A DNA stretch of 64,000 nucleotides from Paraburkholderia monticola. GTDB lineage: Bacteria > Pseudomonadota > Gammaproteobacteria > Burkholderiales > Burkholderiaceae. Each line of letters starts with the position of its first letter. Position 1 is the stretch's first letter. The DNA lies in NCBI RefSeq assembly GCF_001580545.1, contig NZ_LRBG01000004.1, positions 248,001 to 312,000 of the forward strand, given 5' to 3'. The notes below the pieces were generated by a model that did no database searches, was not told the DNA's origin, and saw nothing but the letters and a program-made list of their open reading frames with translations. A program made the translations under genes and the position numbers. Shown piece after piece: positions 1 to 7,961 of the stretch.

Positions 1-894
1 GTCGCGACGTCGCTGCCGGGCGTCGCCCCGGTGATCGCGCCCGACGTGCCGTCCTTCGTGCCGATGGTGGCGGCCGTGCTCGGTGCGGTCGTGCAGACCG
101 CGCCGGCGCTGCTCGTCGAAGGCTCGCTCGACGGCGGCGTGCCGCGCGTCGAACTGGCGATTGCGCGCGGCCTGCAGGGCGAAGGCTTCGCGGCACCTGC
201 CAACGCGGTCAACACGACGCTCGCCGCGCTCGCGGGTGCGGCGCCGGTGTCGCTGTACATGCTGACCGAAGTGCCCGGCAACGAGCCGAGCCATGCCACA
301 AAGAGTCCCGCGCGGCTCGCTGCGCATATCCACGGTGCGAGCCCGCTGCCGTTCGAGCAACTCGCGCGGCGCGCGCTCGAATGTCGCTTCGACCTGTGCC
401 AGTTCGAATTCGCGTCGCAGCCGTGGCGCCTCGATCGCGCGACGCTTCGGCGCTTGCGGTTGCCGATCGGGCTCGGGCTCGCCGCGCTCGTCGTCGCGAT
501 CGTCGGCGCGAACGTGCAGTGGCTGATGCTCTCGCGCCAGCGCGACGCGATCAACACGCAGATGACGGAACTGCTGCTCAACACGTTCCCGAAGACCACC
601 GTCGTGCTCGACGCACCCGATCAGATGGCGCGTCAGGTGCAACAGCTGCGGGTCGCGGCGGGTGAGCTGTCACCGGAAGATTTCCTCTCGCTCGCCGACG
701 GCCTCGCGCGCTCGCTGTCGCCGCTGCCGGTCAACGGCATCGCCGGGCTCGATTATCACGAGCACCGCCTCGACGTGACCTTCAAACCCGCGATCAAGGT
801 CGATGCCGACTTCGCCAAGCGCCTCGCGCGCAACGGCCTCACCGGCGCGATCGACAGCAGTACCGGCAAGTGGACCATCAGGAACGCACAATGA
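1..894 (+). CDS. gspL: Type II secretion inner-membrane platform protein GspL (5' partial)
   Basis: C-terminal 297 codons of GspL; the frame is open to base 1, so the start lies outside the window. A single hydrophobic span (LGLAALVVAIVGANVQWLML, about fragment residues 158-177) separates the end of the cytoplasmic actin-like region from a periplasmic ferredoxin-like domain. In known T2SS machines GspL links the GspE ATPase on the cytoplasmic side to GspM in the membrane. The stop overlaps the gspM start as ATGA, so the two are translationally coupled. The identity rests on the topology and on the gspL-gspM-gspN order. Confidence 0.88.
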   Translation, partial: VATSLPGVAPVIAPDVPSFVPMVAAVLGAVVQTAPALLVEGSLDGGVPRVELAIARGLQGEGFAAPANAVNTTLAALAGAAPVSLYMLTEVPGNEPSHATKSPARLAAHIHGASPLPFEQLARRALECRFDLCQFEFASQPWRLDRATLRRLRLPIGLGLAALVVAIVGANVQWLMLSRQRDAINTQMTELLLNTFPKTTVVLDAPDQMARQVQQLRVAAGELSPEDFLSLADGLARSLSPLPVNGIAGLDYHEHRLDVTFKPAIKVDADFAKRLARNGLTGAIDSSTGKWTIRNAQ

Positions 895-1394
895 AAGCTG
901 AACTCGCACAAACATGGGCTGGCTTCTGGGACCAGCGCACCGATCGCGAAAAGGCGCTGCTGACGTGGGGCGGCGCCGCGCTCGCCGTGGCGATTGCGTG
1001 GTCGGTGCTGTGGGCGCCTGCTCAGGAAGGCCGCGCACATCTGCGTGAATCGCTGCCGAGCCTGCAGCGTCAGCTTGCGCAGATGACCTCGCAGGCCAAC
1101 GAGGCGCGCTCGCTGTCGGCGGCCGCGCAAGGTGTCGCGCCCACCGGCGCGGCGCTGAAGGACGCGCTCTCCGCGTCGCTCGGCGAGCATGGCCTCGCCG
1201 CGACGCAGGTGCAGTTCGTCGGCAACGCGGTGCAGGTGCAGATGAAAAACGTGGCGTTTCCCGCCTGGACCACGTGGGTCGACGACGTGCGCAAGCAGTT
1301 CAAGGTGCAGGTTGCCGAGGCGCACATCACCGCGTTGAAGGACGACGGCCAGGTGGACCTGACGGTGGCGTTGCAACCGTCGACCGCCAAATAA
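891..1394 (+). CDS. gspM: Type II secretion protein GspM
   Basis: A 167-residue bitopic membrane protein of GspM size. A short cytoplasmic N-terminus is followed by one transmembrane helix (about residues 24-43, ending in AWSVLWAP). A periplasmic coiled-coil-prone stretch and a small ferredoxin-like C-terminal domain come next. GspM partners GspL in the inner-membrane platform of the secretion machine. The start at 891 is chosen because it gives the four-base ATGA overlap with gspL. A longer in-frame start further upstream would overlap gspL more deeply and is less likely. Confidence 0.88.
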   Translation: MKAELAQTWAGFWDQRTDREKALLTWGGAALAVAIAWSVLWAPAQEGRAHLRESLPSLQRQLAQMTSQANEARSLSAAAQGVAPTGAALKDALSASLGEHGLAATQVQFVGNAVQVQMKNVAFPAWTTWVDDVRKQFKVQVAEAHITALKDDGQVDLTVALQPSTAK

Positions 1395-1422
1395 CTACCG
1401 GCCGCTCGCTACAGGATCTCGA

Positions 1423-2202
1423 ATGAATTACTGGATGGGGCGCCTGCGTGTGGCGCTGCCGTGGCTGGTCGTCGCCATTTTGTCGGTCGCGGCCGTGACG
1501 CTCGCGTTGCTGCCGGCCGCCTGGATTACCCCTCAGTTCGCGCGGCAAACGCACGGGCACGTCAATCTCGTCGACGCCGAAGGCTCGCTGTGGCAGGGCT
1601 CGGCAACGCTGATGCTGGCCGCCGGCTCCGATATGAGCGCGGCGACGCTGCTGCCTGGGCGGATCGAATGGCGCACCGCGTTCTGGCCGCTGTTTACCGG
1701 ACGCGTGAGGATGGTCATGCGCCATAGCGAGGCGATGCCCGACCCGATCACGGTCGATGCGACGCCGCGCAGCGCCACCGTCACGCCGGGCGTGCTCGCG
1801 GTGCCGGCGTCGCTGCTCGCGGGGCTCGGCGCGCCGTTCAACACGCTCGATCTGCAGGGCAACGTGCAGCTGTCGTGGTCCGACTGGCGCAGCTTCAACG
1901 GCGAAGCGTTCGGTCAACTGACGATGATGCTCGACGACGTCAGCTCGCGCGTGTCGCTCGTGAAGCCGCTCGGTTCTTACCGGGTCAGCTTTCAGGCGCA
2001 GGGCGCGTCTTCGACGCTCGATCTGAGCACGGTGAAGGGGCCGTTGACACTGAACGGTAACGGCACGGTATCGGCAGGGTCGACGTCGTTTCACGGCACG
2101 GCGAGCGCCGCGCCGGAGCAGCACGATAACCTCGCCGGTCTGCTGAACCTGCTCGGTCGGCCGAGCGGGCCGGATACGGTGGCGCTGACGTTCGTGCACT
2201 GA
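1423..2202 (+). CDS. gspN: Type II secretion protein GspN
   Basis: A 259-residue protein of the GspN family, last gene of the gsp operon, 28 bases after gspM. An N-terminal membrane anchor (about residues 11-32, VALPWLVVAILSVAAV) precedes a periplasmic beta-rich domain with the motif EGSLWQGSATLML, typical of GspN. GspN occurs in only some T2SS operons and its exact role is unsettled. ACAGGA upstream of the ATG is a plausible ribosome binding site. A hairpin terminator follows 44 bases after the stop. Confidence 0.87.
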   Translation: MNYWMGRLRVALPWLVVAILSVAAVTLALLPAAWITPQFARQTHGHVNLVDAEGSLWQGSATLMLAAGSDMSAATLLPGRIEWRTAFWPLFTGRVRMVMRHSEAMPDPITVDATPRSATVTPGVLAVPASLLAGLGAPFNTLDLQGNVQLSWSDWRSFNGEAFGQLTMMLDDVSSRVSLVKPLGSYRVSFQAQGASSTLDLSTVKGPLTLNGNGTVSAGSTSFHGTASAAPEQHDNLAGLLNLLGRPSGPDTVALTFVH

Positions 2203-2241
2203 GGCACGTTGACTCGCGCCGCGGCGTGACGTGACGTGATG

Positions 2242-2285
2242 AAAAAAGAGGCATGGCCGCGAATTGCGGGCATGCCTCTTCTGTT
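2242..2285. terminator. Bidirectional terminator between gspN and the OprM-type gene
   Basis: A perfect 10-bp stem (2246-2255 with 2271-2280, AAGAGGCATG/CATGCCTCTT) carries an inner CCGC/GCGG stem. The A6 run at 2242-2247 gives a U-tract for minus-strand transcripts, so it mainly ends the OprM-type gene. It also lies downstream of gspN. Confidence 0.8.
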
Positions 2286-2328
2286 TGGTGGTGCTGCTTC
2301 GCGCTTCCAATGCTGAGCGCGGCGGCCG

Positions 2329-3939
2329 TTATTTGCTCTGCACTCGCGCTTGCGCCGCGTCCGCGCTCTGCACCGTGCTTTGTGCGATGGACGCCGCACC
2401 GGACGACGCAGCCGCAGCCGCCGGAGCCGATGCCGGCAACGGCGCGGGCGCCGCGACATCGCCAGTCTCGCGATCCATCTGCGCCACGTCCCAACCGCCG
2501 CCGAGCGCTTTCACCAGACCCACCGACGACACCATTCGCTGCCCGGCGATGTTCTCGAGCTTCTGCTCGGCAGTGAACGCCGTGGTTTGCGCGGTCAGCA
2601 CGTTGACGAAGCCGACCGTGCCCGCCTTGTACTCGTTCGTGACGATGGCGAGCGCCTGGCGTGCCGAGTCGACCGCCTGCCGTTGCACGACGATTTCCTG
2701 CTCGAGGATGCGCAGCGACGCGAGGTTGTCCTCGACGTCCTGGAACGCGGCGAGCACCGTTTGCCGATAGGTCGCGACATCGGCGTCGTAGGTGGCGCGC
2801 GCGGCTTCGGTTTGCGCTTTGCGCAGGCCGGCGTCGAAGATCGTCCCGGCCAGTTGCGGGCCGAGCGTCCAGAAGCGCGACGGCAAGGTCAACAGTTGCG
2901 AGAACACCGAGTTCTCGAAGCCGCCCGTCGCTGACAGCGTCAGTGACGGGAAGAACGCGGCGATCGCCACGCCGATCTGCTCGTTGGCCGCCGCGGCCTT
3001 GCGTTCCGCCGAGGCGATATCCGGCCGGCGCTCGAGCAGCGCGGACGGCATCTGCGCGGGCACGGCGGGTGGGGTCGCGGTGAGCGGCATCGGCGGCAGC
3101 GAAAACACCGATGCGGGCACGCCGATCAGCACCGCGATCGCGTGCTCGTCCTGGGCGCGCTGGATGCCGTTGTCGATCGCGGCGGCCTGCGCCGATTGCA
3201 GCTGCGTTTGCGCCTGGATCACATCCGAGCGCGCGGCAACACCGGCCGCATACTGATTCTGCGTGAGCTGCAGCGAGCGCTGATAAGCCGCGACGGTATC
3301 GTCGAGCAGCTTTTGCGTGGAGTCGAGGGCGCGCAGCAGGAAGTAGGTCTGCGCAAGGGTGGCCTGGGCGGACAGGCGCGCGTTCGCCAGGTCGGCGGCC
3401 GCGCCTTGCTGGCCCGCTTTCTGCGCGTTGACCGAGCGCGTGACCGAGCCCCACAGGTCCGGCTCCCAGCTCGCCTGCATCTGGACGTTGAAGCTGTTGG
3501 AGATGCCTTCGCGGCTCGTTGCCGTCGTCGCATTGCCGCCGGTTTGCGTGCCGTTGCCCGAACGCGTCGCGCCCGCCGATGCGCCGATCGTCGGGAAGTA
3601 CGCGGCGCGCGCTTCGCCGACGAGCGCGCGCGCCTGCCGGTAGTTCGCGGCGAATTGCGCGACGGTCTGATTCGCGGCGTTCAGTTTGTCTTCGAGCTCG
3701 TTGAGCTTCGGGTCTTCGTAGATTGCCCACCACTCGCCGCGATCGTGTTGATCGGCGGGTTCGGCGACCTTCCAGCCGGGCGCGGCTTCCTTGAACGAGG
3801 CGGGGATCTCGGTGACCGGCCGCTGATAGTTCGGGCCGACCGCGCAGGCGGCGACCAGCGTCGCGCAGGCCGCGCCGATGGCAAGGGTCAGGACGCGCGG
3901 CGCAAACGCTCGCGCGCGCGAGTTTCGATCAGACTGCAT
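2329..3939 (-). CDS. Outer-membrane efflux lipoprotein, OprM/NodT family
   Basis: A 536-residue outer-membrane channel of RND/MFS tripartite pumps. The signal peptide ends in a lipobox (LVAAC) with the acylated Cys near residue 32, followed by AVGPNYQRP, a hallmark of OprM-type channels. Two repeats rich in long alpha helices follow, with the family motif RRPDIASAERK. The C-terminus is an Ala-rich tail beyond the usual end. No RND pump or adaptor gene is adjacent. The nearest transporter is the EmrB-type MFS gene 1.6 kb upstream on the other strand, so the partner is not settled by context. The 290 bp upstream (3940-4229) holds its promoter region and no convincing gene. Confidence 0.92.
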   Translation of the reverse strand: MQSDRNSRARAFAPRVLTLAIGAACATLVAACAVGPNYQRPVTEIPASFKEAAPGWKVAEPADQHDRGEWWAIYEDPKLNELEDKLNAANQTVAQFAANYRQARALVGEARAAYFPTIGASAGATRSGNGTQTGGNATTATSREGISNSFNVQMQASWEPDLWGSVTRSVNAQKAGQQGAAADLANARLSAQATLAQTYFLLRALDSTQKLLDDTVAAYQRSLQLTQNQYAAGVAARSDVIQAQTQLQSAQAAAIDNGIQRAQDEHAIAVLIGVPASVFSLPPMPLTATPPAVPAQMPSALLERRPDIASAERKAAAANEQIGVAIAAFFPSLTLSATGGFENSVFSQLLTLPSRFWTLGPQLAGTIFDAGLRKAQTEAARATYDADVATYRQTVLAAFQDVEDNLASLRILEQEIVVQRQAVDSARQALAIVTNEYKAGTVGFVNVLTAQTTAFTAEQKLENIAGQRMVSSVGLVKALGGGWDVAQMDRETGDVAAPAPLPASAPAAAAASSGAASIAQSTVQSADAAQARVQSK

Positions 3940-4229
3940 GCAATGAATTCCTTCTGGACGCCGCGGTGAGGCCGGGTGCGGCGCCGCCGGCCGGGCGAGA
4001 TCGTGGTCTGCCGGAATGTTAGCGTATGAGTCCGCGCGAGCGCGGGAAACTGAAAGCTGAAAGGTTAATGCGAGGCGGTGCGCAGGTGTGTTACTTGCGG
4101 TGACCCGATGGTTACGCGTTGTTACCGACAGGCGCGAGCGGCTGTCGTGGGCGGGGATTCAGGTGGCGAGAGGAAGGACTGCGTGTGCCGAAAGCGCGGG
4201 TGGCAAGTGCCGGGTGAGCCGGCGCGCAG

Positions 4230-4628
4230 TCAGAGCCGCGATTCCGTGGACGGGTTCTGCTGGCGCTGACGCTGGCGAGTGGGCTTGCCCGCCGAGGCCC
4301 GGCACGATGCACCGCCACGCGTGAGGCAAGTGTTGCCGATGTTGGCCGCCGTGGCGATGTCGTTGCTAGGCTCGATCGCGAAGCTTTCCTTAGGCAGCAC
4401 GATCTCGCTCGTCTCCACGAGCGCGGCGTTGCCGCGTTTCTCCCGCTTCATTTCCCGTCGATGCTCGACCCACGCGAGCAGCGCGACGCCCAACGATCCG
4501 CCCGGCAACACGATGAGTCCCGCGAACAGTGCGAGCTTCCACCAGCGATGCCGGCCCTGGAAGCTATGGAGTGCCGAATCGGCGAGTGAGCGGCTAAGGC
4601 CGCCAAGTGTGTTCTTGAGGTACAGCAT
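4230..4628 (-). CDS. Small membrane protein of unknown function
   Basis: A predicted 132-residue protein that I do not recognise. A basic N-terminus with GRHRWWK is followed by one hydrophobic helix (about residues 32-52, LALFAGLIVLPGGSLGVALLAW), a charged patch (EHRREMKREKRG) and a soluble tail ending in a Gln/Arg-rich segment. It is divergent from the marR gene and may share its control region. The tail resembles chance high-GC translation, so the true stop context or start could differ. Confidence is moderate because only the membrane helix and the charged segment look selected. Confidence 0.55.
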   Translation of the reverse strand: MLYLKNTLGGLSRSLADSALHSFQGRHRWWKLALFAGLIVLPGGSLGVALLAWVEHRREMKREKRGNAALVETSEIVLPKESFAIEPSNDIATAANIGNTCLTRGGASCRASAGKPTRQRQRQQNPSTESRL

Positions 4629-4836
4629 CGGGGAAATCCTGTTGCGCGCGTCGCGAGAGGGCGGCGTGCGGTCGTTCGGTCAGAACATGGTCTCGAATGG
4701 CGCGGGACGCGCGAAACTCATTGCTTGTCATAATATTGACTATGCAAGTAAATTTCAAGATACTCTGCCGGGCGAATGTTTCGACTGTTGTTTTTATGTT
4801 GGTTGATCGTGCGCCGCAAAATGAGATTTGACTTGT

Positions 4837-4848
4837 CTGCTTAGGCAG
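4837..4848. promoter_or_regulatory. Candidate MarR operator upstream of the regulator gene
   Basis: CTGCTTAGGCAG is a near-perfect palindrome (5 of 6 half-site positions match), 38 bases before the marR start, in an AT-rich stretch of about 150 bp. The half-site AGGCAG recurs at 5495-5506 before the exporter gene, as expected if one MarR protein controls both. Inference from sequence only. Confidence 0.5.
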
Positions 4849-4886
4849 CTAAACTTCGGTTTGCTTGTCGATGCGGCGGATACCCC

Positions 4887-5393
4887 ATGACAGATGGCCC
4901 TTACAAACCGGACGAGGTCGAGCTTACGAGCAGTCTCGGCTATTACCTGACGAAAGCGCGCAACGTGCTGGTCGAGCGCACGGACCGTGCGGTCAAGCCG
5001 CTCGGGCTCACCGCGCAGCAGATCGGCGTGATTCTGATGCTGTCGTCGCGGCGCGCGAGCACGCCATTCGAACTGTCGCGCGCGATGTCGTACGACAGTG
5101 GCTCGATGACGCGTCTGCTCGATCGTCTGGAAAAAAAGGGCTTCGTGGTGCGCACGCGCAGCAGCGACGACCGGCGCATGGTGAAGCTGGAGTTGACGCC
5201 GCAGGGCCACGACGCCGCGCGGCAATTGCCGAATCTCGGCGCGACCGTGCTGAACGATCAATTGCGCGGCTTTACCGCTGAGGAGCATGCGACGCTGATT
5301 CACCTGCTCGCGCGGTTTATCGCGAACGGCCCGGAGGGAGAAGCCGGCGTGGGCTGCGGACTGGCGTCCCCGCCGGACGAGCCATGCCCATGA
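4887..5393 (+). CDS. MarR-family transcriptional regulator
   Basis: A 168-residue winged-helix regulator. The recognition region reads SRAMSYDSGSMTRLLDRLEK and the wing carries the family signature RSSDDRRMVKLELT (about residues 89-105). MarR proteins are dimeric repressors, usually of efflux genes, released by small phenolic or drug-like ligands. The gene precedes an EmrB-type exporter on the same strand by 198 bp, and both upstream regions carry an AGGCAG palindrome. The last 20 residues beyond the dimerisation helix are low in complexity. Confidence 0.92.
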   Translation: MTDGPYKPDEVELTSSLGYYLTKARNVLVERTDRAVKPLGLTAQQIGVILMLSSRRASTPFELSRAMSYDSGSMTRLLDRLEKKGFVVRTRSSDDRRMVKLELTPQGHDAARQLPNLGATVLNDQLRGFTAEEHATLIHLLARFIANGPEGEAGVGCGLASPPDEPCP

Positions 5394-5494
5394 GCGGAGG
5401 CGCGCGCCTCACCCGAAGGTGGCGGCGCATCGTCACGAAGTACTAGCAAGGCCATTACGACGCGATTCTGGAAGGCGTCATTGCAGTCATATAT

Positions 5495-5506
5495 TTGTCT
5501 AGGCAG
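5495..5506. promoter_or_regulatory. Candidate MarR operator upstream of the exporter gene
   Basis: TTGTCTAGGCAG shares the AGGCAG half-site and the TTGTCT element with the sequence before the marR gene. It lies about 85 bases before the exporter start, next to an AT-rich segment (ATATATTTG) that could be promoter sequence. Confidence 0.45.
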
Positions 5507-5591
5507 AGGGTGATCAGACATGCAAGCGCCGTGTTTGAGAGGCCGCATAAAGCTGCCGTGACAAGCTTTTGCCTCCTAAGGAGAACAACCA

Positions 5592-7154
5592 ATGGATGCC
5601 ACGGCTTCCAACGCCTCGCTGCCCGCAGCCGAACCCGCTCCGCTGCAAGGCGGCACGCTTGCGCTGCTGACCGTCGGGCTTGCGCTCGGCACCTTCATGG
5701 AGGTGCTCGACACCTCGATCGCGAATGTCGCGGTGCCGACCATTTCGGGGAGCCTCGGGGTTGCCGCAAGCCAGGGCACCTGGGTGATTTCGTCGTATTC
5801 GGTCGCCTCGGCGATCGCCGTGCCGCTGACCGGCTGGCTCGCGCGACGCGTCGGCGAGGTGCGACTGTTCACGCTGTCGGTGCTGCTGTTCACGATCGCG
5901 TCGGCGGCCTGCGGCTTCGCGCATAACTTCGAATCGCTGATCGCGTTCCGGCTCGTGCAAGGGCTCGTGTCGGGGCCAATGGTGCCGTTGTCGCAGACGA
6001 TCCTGATGCGCTCCTATCCGCCCGCGAAGCGTGGCCTCGCGCTTGGCTTATGGGCGATGACCGTGATCTGTGCGCCGATCTTCGGTCCCGTGATGGGCGG
6101 CTACATCACGGATAACTTCACGTGGCCATGGATCTTCTATATCAACGTGCCGATCGGCCTGTTCTCGGCATTCTGCGCATACATGCTGCTGCGCGGCCGC
6201 GAGACGCAGACGATGCGCCAGCGCATCGACGTAGTGGGCCTCGTGCTGCTCGTCACCGGCGTGTCGTGTCTGCAGATGATGCTCGACCTCGGCAAGGACC
6301 GCGACTGGTTCAACTCGACGTTCATCGTCGCGCTCGCGGTGATCGCACTCGTGTCGATCGCGTTCCTGCTCGTGTGGGAGTTGACGGAGAAGGAGCCGAT
6401 CGTCGACCTGTCGCTGTTCAAGGATCGCAACTTCGCGCTTGGCGTCGTGATCATTTCGTTCGGCTTCATGGCGTTCTTCGGCTCGGTGGTGATCTTCCCG
6501 CTGTGGCTGCAAACGGTGATGGGCTACACGGCAGGCATCGCGGGTCTCGCCACGGCACCCGTCGGATTGCTCGCGCTGTTTCTGTCGCCGATGATCGGCA
6601 AGAACATGCACCGGCTGAATCTGCGCATGGTCGCGAGCTTCGCGTTCATCGTGTTCGCGATCGTGTCGTTCTGGAACTCGACGTTCACGCTCGACGTGCC
6701 GTTCGACCACGTGATCCTGCCACGACTCGTGCAGGGCATCGCCGTCGCGTGTTTCTTCGTGCCGATGACGACCATCACGCTGTCCAGCGTGTCCGACGAG
6801 CGTCTTGCGAGCGCATCCGGTTTGTCGAATTTTTTCCGCACGCTGTCGGGCGCGATCGGCACCGCAATCAGCACGACGTTCTGGGAAAACGACACGATCT
6901 ACCACCACGCGATGCTCGCCGATACGGTCAACGCGTATTCGGCGAATACCAACACCTATGTGAATACCCTCGCGGGCGCGGGGCTGTCAGGCGACGGCTT
7001 GACCGCGCAACTGGATCAGGTCGTGACGAGCCAGGCCTACATGATGGCCACCAATGACTTCTTCCGCATCTCGTGTGCGGCGTTTATCGTGCTGGCGGTG
7101 CTCGTGTGGCTCACGAAGCCACGCAAGGGTGCCGGGCCCTCGTTAGGACACTGA
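5592..7154 (+). CDS. MFS drug exporter, DHA2 family (EmrB/QacA type)
   Basis: A 520-residue polytopic membrane protein with the 14-helix DHA2 pattern. Motif C-like and motif D1-like segments are visible (LDTSIANVAVPTI near residues 38-50, GWLARRVGEVRLF near 80-92). It probably expels drugs or fatty-acid-like compounds with proton exchange. AAGGAG lies nine bases before the ATG. EmrB proteins normally work with an EmrA adaptor and an outer-membrane channel. Here no adaptor is found between regulator and pump, and the only channel gene nearby is on the opposite strand. Confidence 0.9.
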   Translation: MDATASNASLPAAEPAPLQGGTLALLTVGLALGTFMEVLDTSIANVAVPTISGSLGVAASQGTWVISSYSVASAIAVPLTGWLARRVGEVRLFTLSVLLFTIASAACGFAHNFESLIAFRLVQGLVSGPMVPLSQTILMRSYPPAKRGLALGLWAMTVICAPIFGPVMGGYITDNFTWPWIFYINVPIGLFSAFCAYMLLRGRETQTMRQRIDVVGLVLLVTGVSCLQMMLDLGKDRDWFNSTFIVALAVIALVSIAFLLVWELTEKEPIVDLSLFKDRNFALGVVIISFGFMAFFGSVVIFPLWLQTVMGYTAGIAGLATAPVGLLALFLSPMIGKNMHRLNLRMVASFAFIVFAIVSFWNSTFTLDVPFDHVILPRLVQGIAVACFFVPMTTITLSSVSDERLASASGLSNFFRTLSGAIGTAISTTFWENDTIYHHAMLADTVNAYSANTNTYVNTLAGAGLSGDGLTAQLDQVVTSQAYMMATNDFFRISCAAFIVLAVLVWLTKPRKGAGPSLGH

Positions 7155-7209
7155 AGCAACTGCAGCGACGGCGAACGTGCTCGCATCGTCGCTGCTGCCA
7201 CTGCTCAAG

Positions 7210-7725
7210 CTATTGCGACATCGCCTCGCCATTGGGCAGCGTGGTCGTCTTTCCGGGCATCGTCTCGGGATGGGTCGTATCGGGCGCGTGCTGCGATGGT
7301 GTCGCGCTGCCTTGCGGCGCGCCCGCGGCTGTGCCCGTGATGCCTCTCACATACTGCTTGAAATCCGCGCCCGCTTGCCATGGATTCGGCTTGCAGCCGA
7401 GCGAGCCGTCGCAATGCGCGGAGAAGCCGATCGTCGCGGTGCCGTCGGGATTCGCGGTGCGCGTGATCTGATACGCGAGCGCGCGCTTGCCGCCGTCCGG
7501 GCCGGTGGTCTGGATCAGCGAGTCGTTGGCGGTTTCGATCTTGTACGTCGAATGGCTCGCGACCCACGTCTGCGCCCGTTGCCACCAGAGTTCGCATTCG
7601 GCCTTGTTCGAGCACGTCAACGGGGTAGTCGCGATCTGCATGACGTCCGGATCGACCTGACCCTGGGTCGAGCATGCCGCCGTCGCCACGAGACACAGCG
7701 TGGCCATCAGAGCTTTGTTGTTCAT
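7210..7725 (-). CDS. Putative lipoprotein, unknown function
   Basis: A 171-residue exported protein. The N-terminus MNNKALMATLCLVATAAC ends in a lipobox with the acylated Cys at residue 18. Four further Cys residues (TCSNKAEC, HCDGSLGC) could form disulfides in the periplasm. The C-terminal 40 residues are Pro/Thr-rich and probably unstructured. I know no function for the family. It converges with the exporter gene, leaving 55 bp between them. Confidence 0.78.
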   Translation of the reverse strand: MNNKALMATLCLVATAACSTQGQVDPDVMQIATTPLTCSNKAECELWWQRAQTWVASHSTYKIETANDSLIQTTGPDGGKRALAYQITRTANPDGTATIGFSAHCDGSLGCKPNPWQAGADFKQYVRGITGTAAGAPQGSATPSQHAPDTTHPETMPGKTTTLPNGEAMSQ

Positions 7726-7907
7726 GTGGATACCTCCCCCTGGCAGAGCGTCTCATAACATTTTGGACCGGCACGCGGAGGCGGTGTTTCATCCAGATCA
7801 GAGAATCGCGATGATGCGCGGAGAATTTGCCGATTCCGTGCGCGCCCGAAGAGCGATATCCGTAGAGCTTACCTGGACGTTGGCTGAGAGTTGTCGGCGG
7901 CAAAGAA

Positions 7908-7935
7908 AAAGCGGCCCCGTGGGCCGCTTTCCTAC
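7908..7935 (-). terminator. Rho-independent terminator of gshA
   Basis: A 10-bp perfect stem AAAGCGGCCC/GGGCCGCTTT (7908-7917 and 7921-7930) with a 3-base loop. On the minus strand it is followed by a T-rich run (TTTCTTTG), 32 bases after the gshA stop. Confidence 0.8.
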
Positions 7936-7961
7936 CGCTCGAGATGACGTGGTCCGAACGC

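Noticed and set aside
4078-4269. Small plus-strand frames in the gap after the OprM-type gene
   Set aside because: No ribosome binding site, no hydrophobic or domain pattern.
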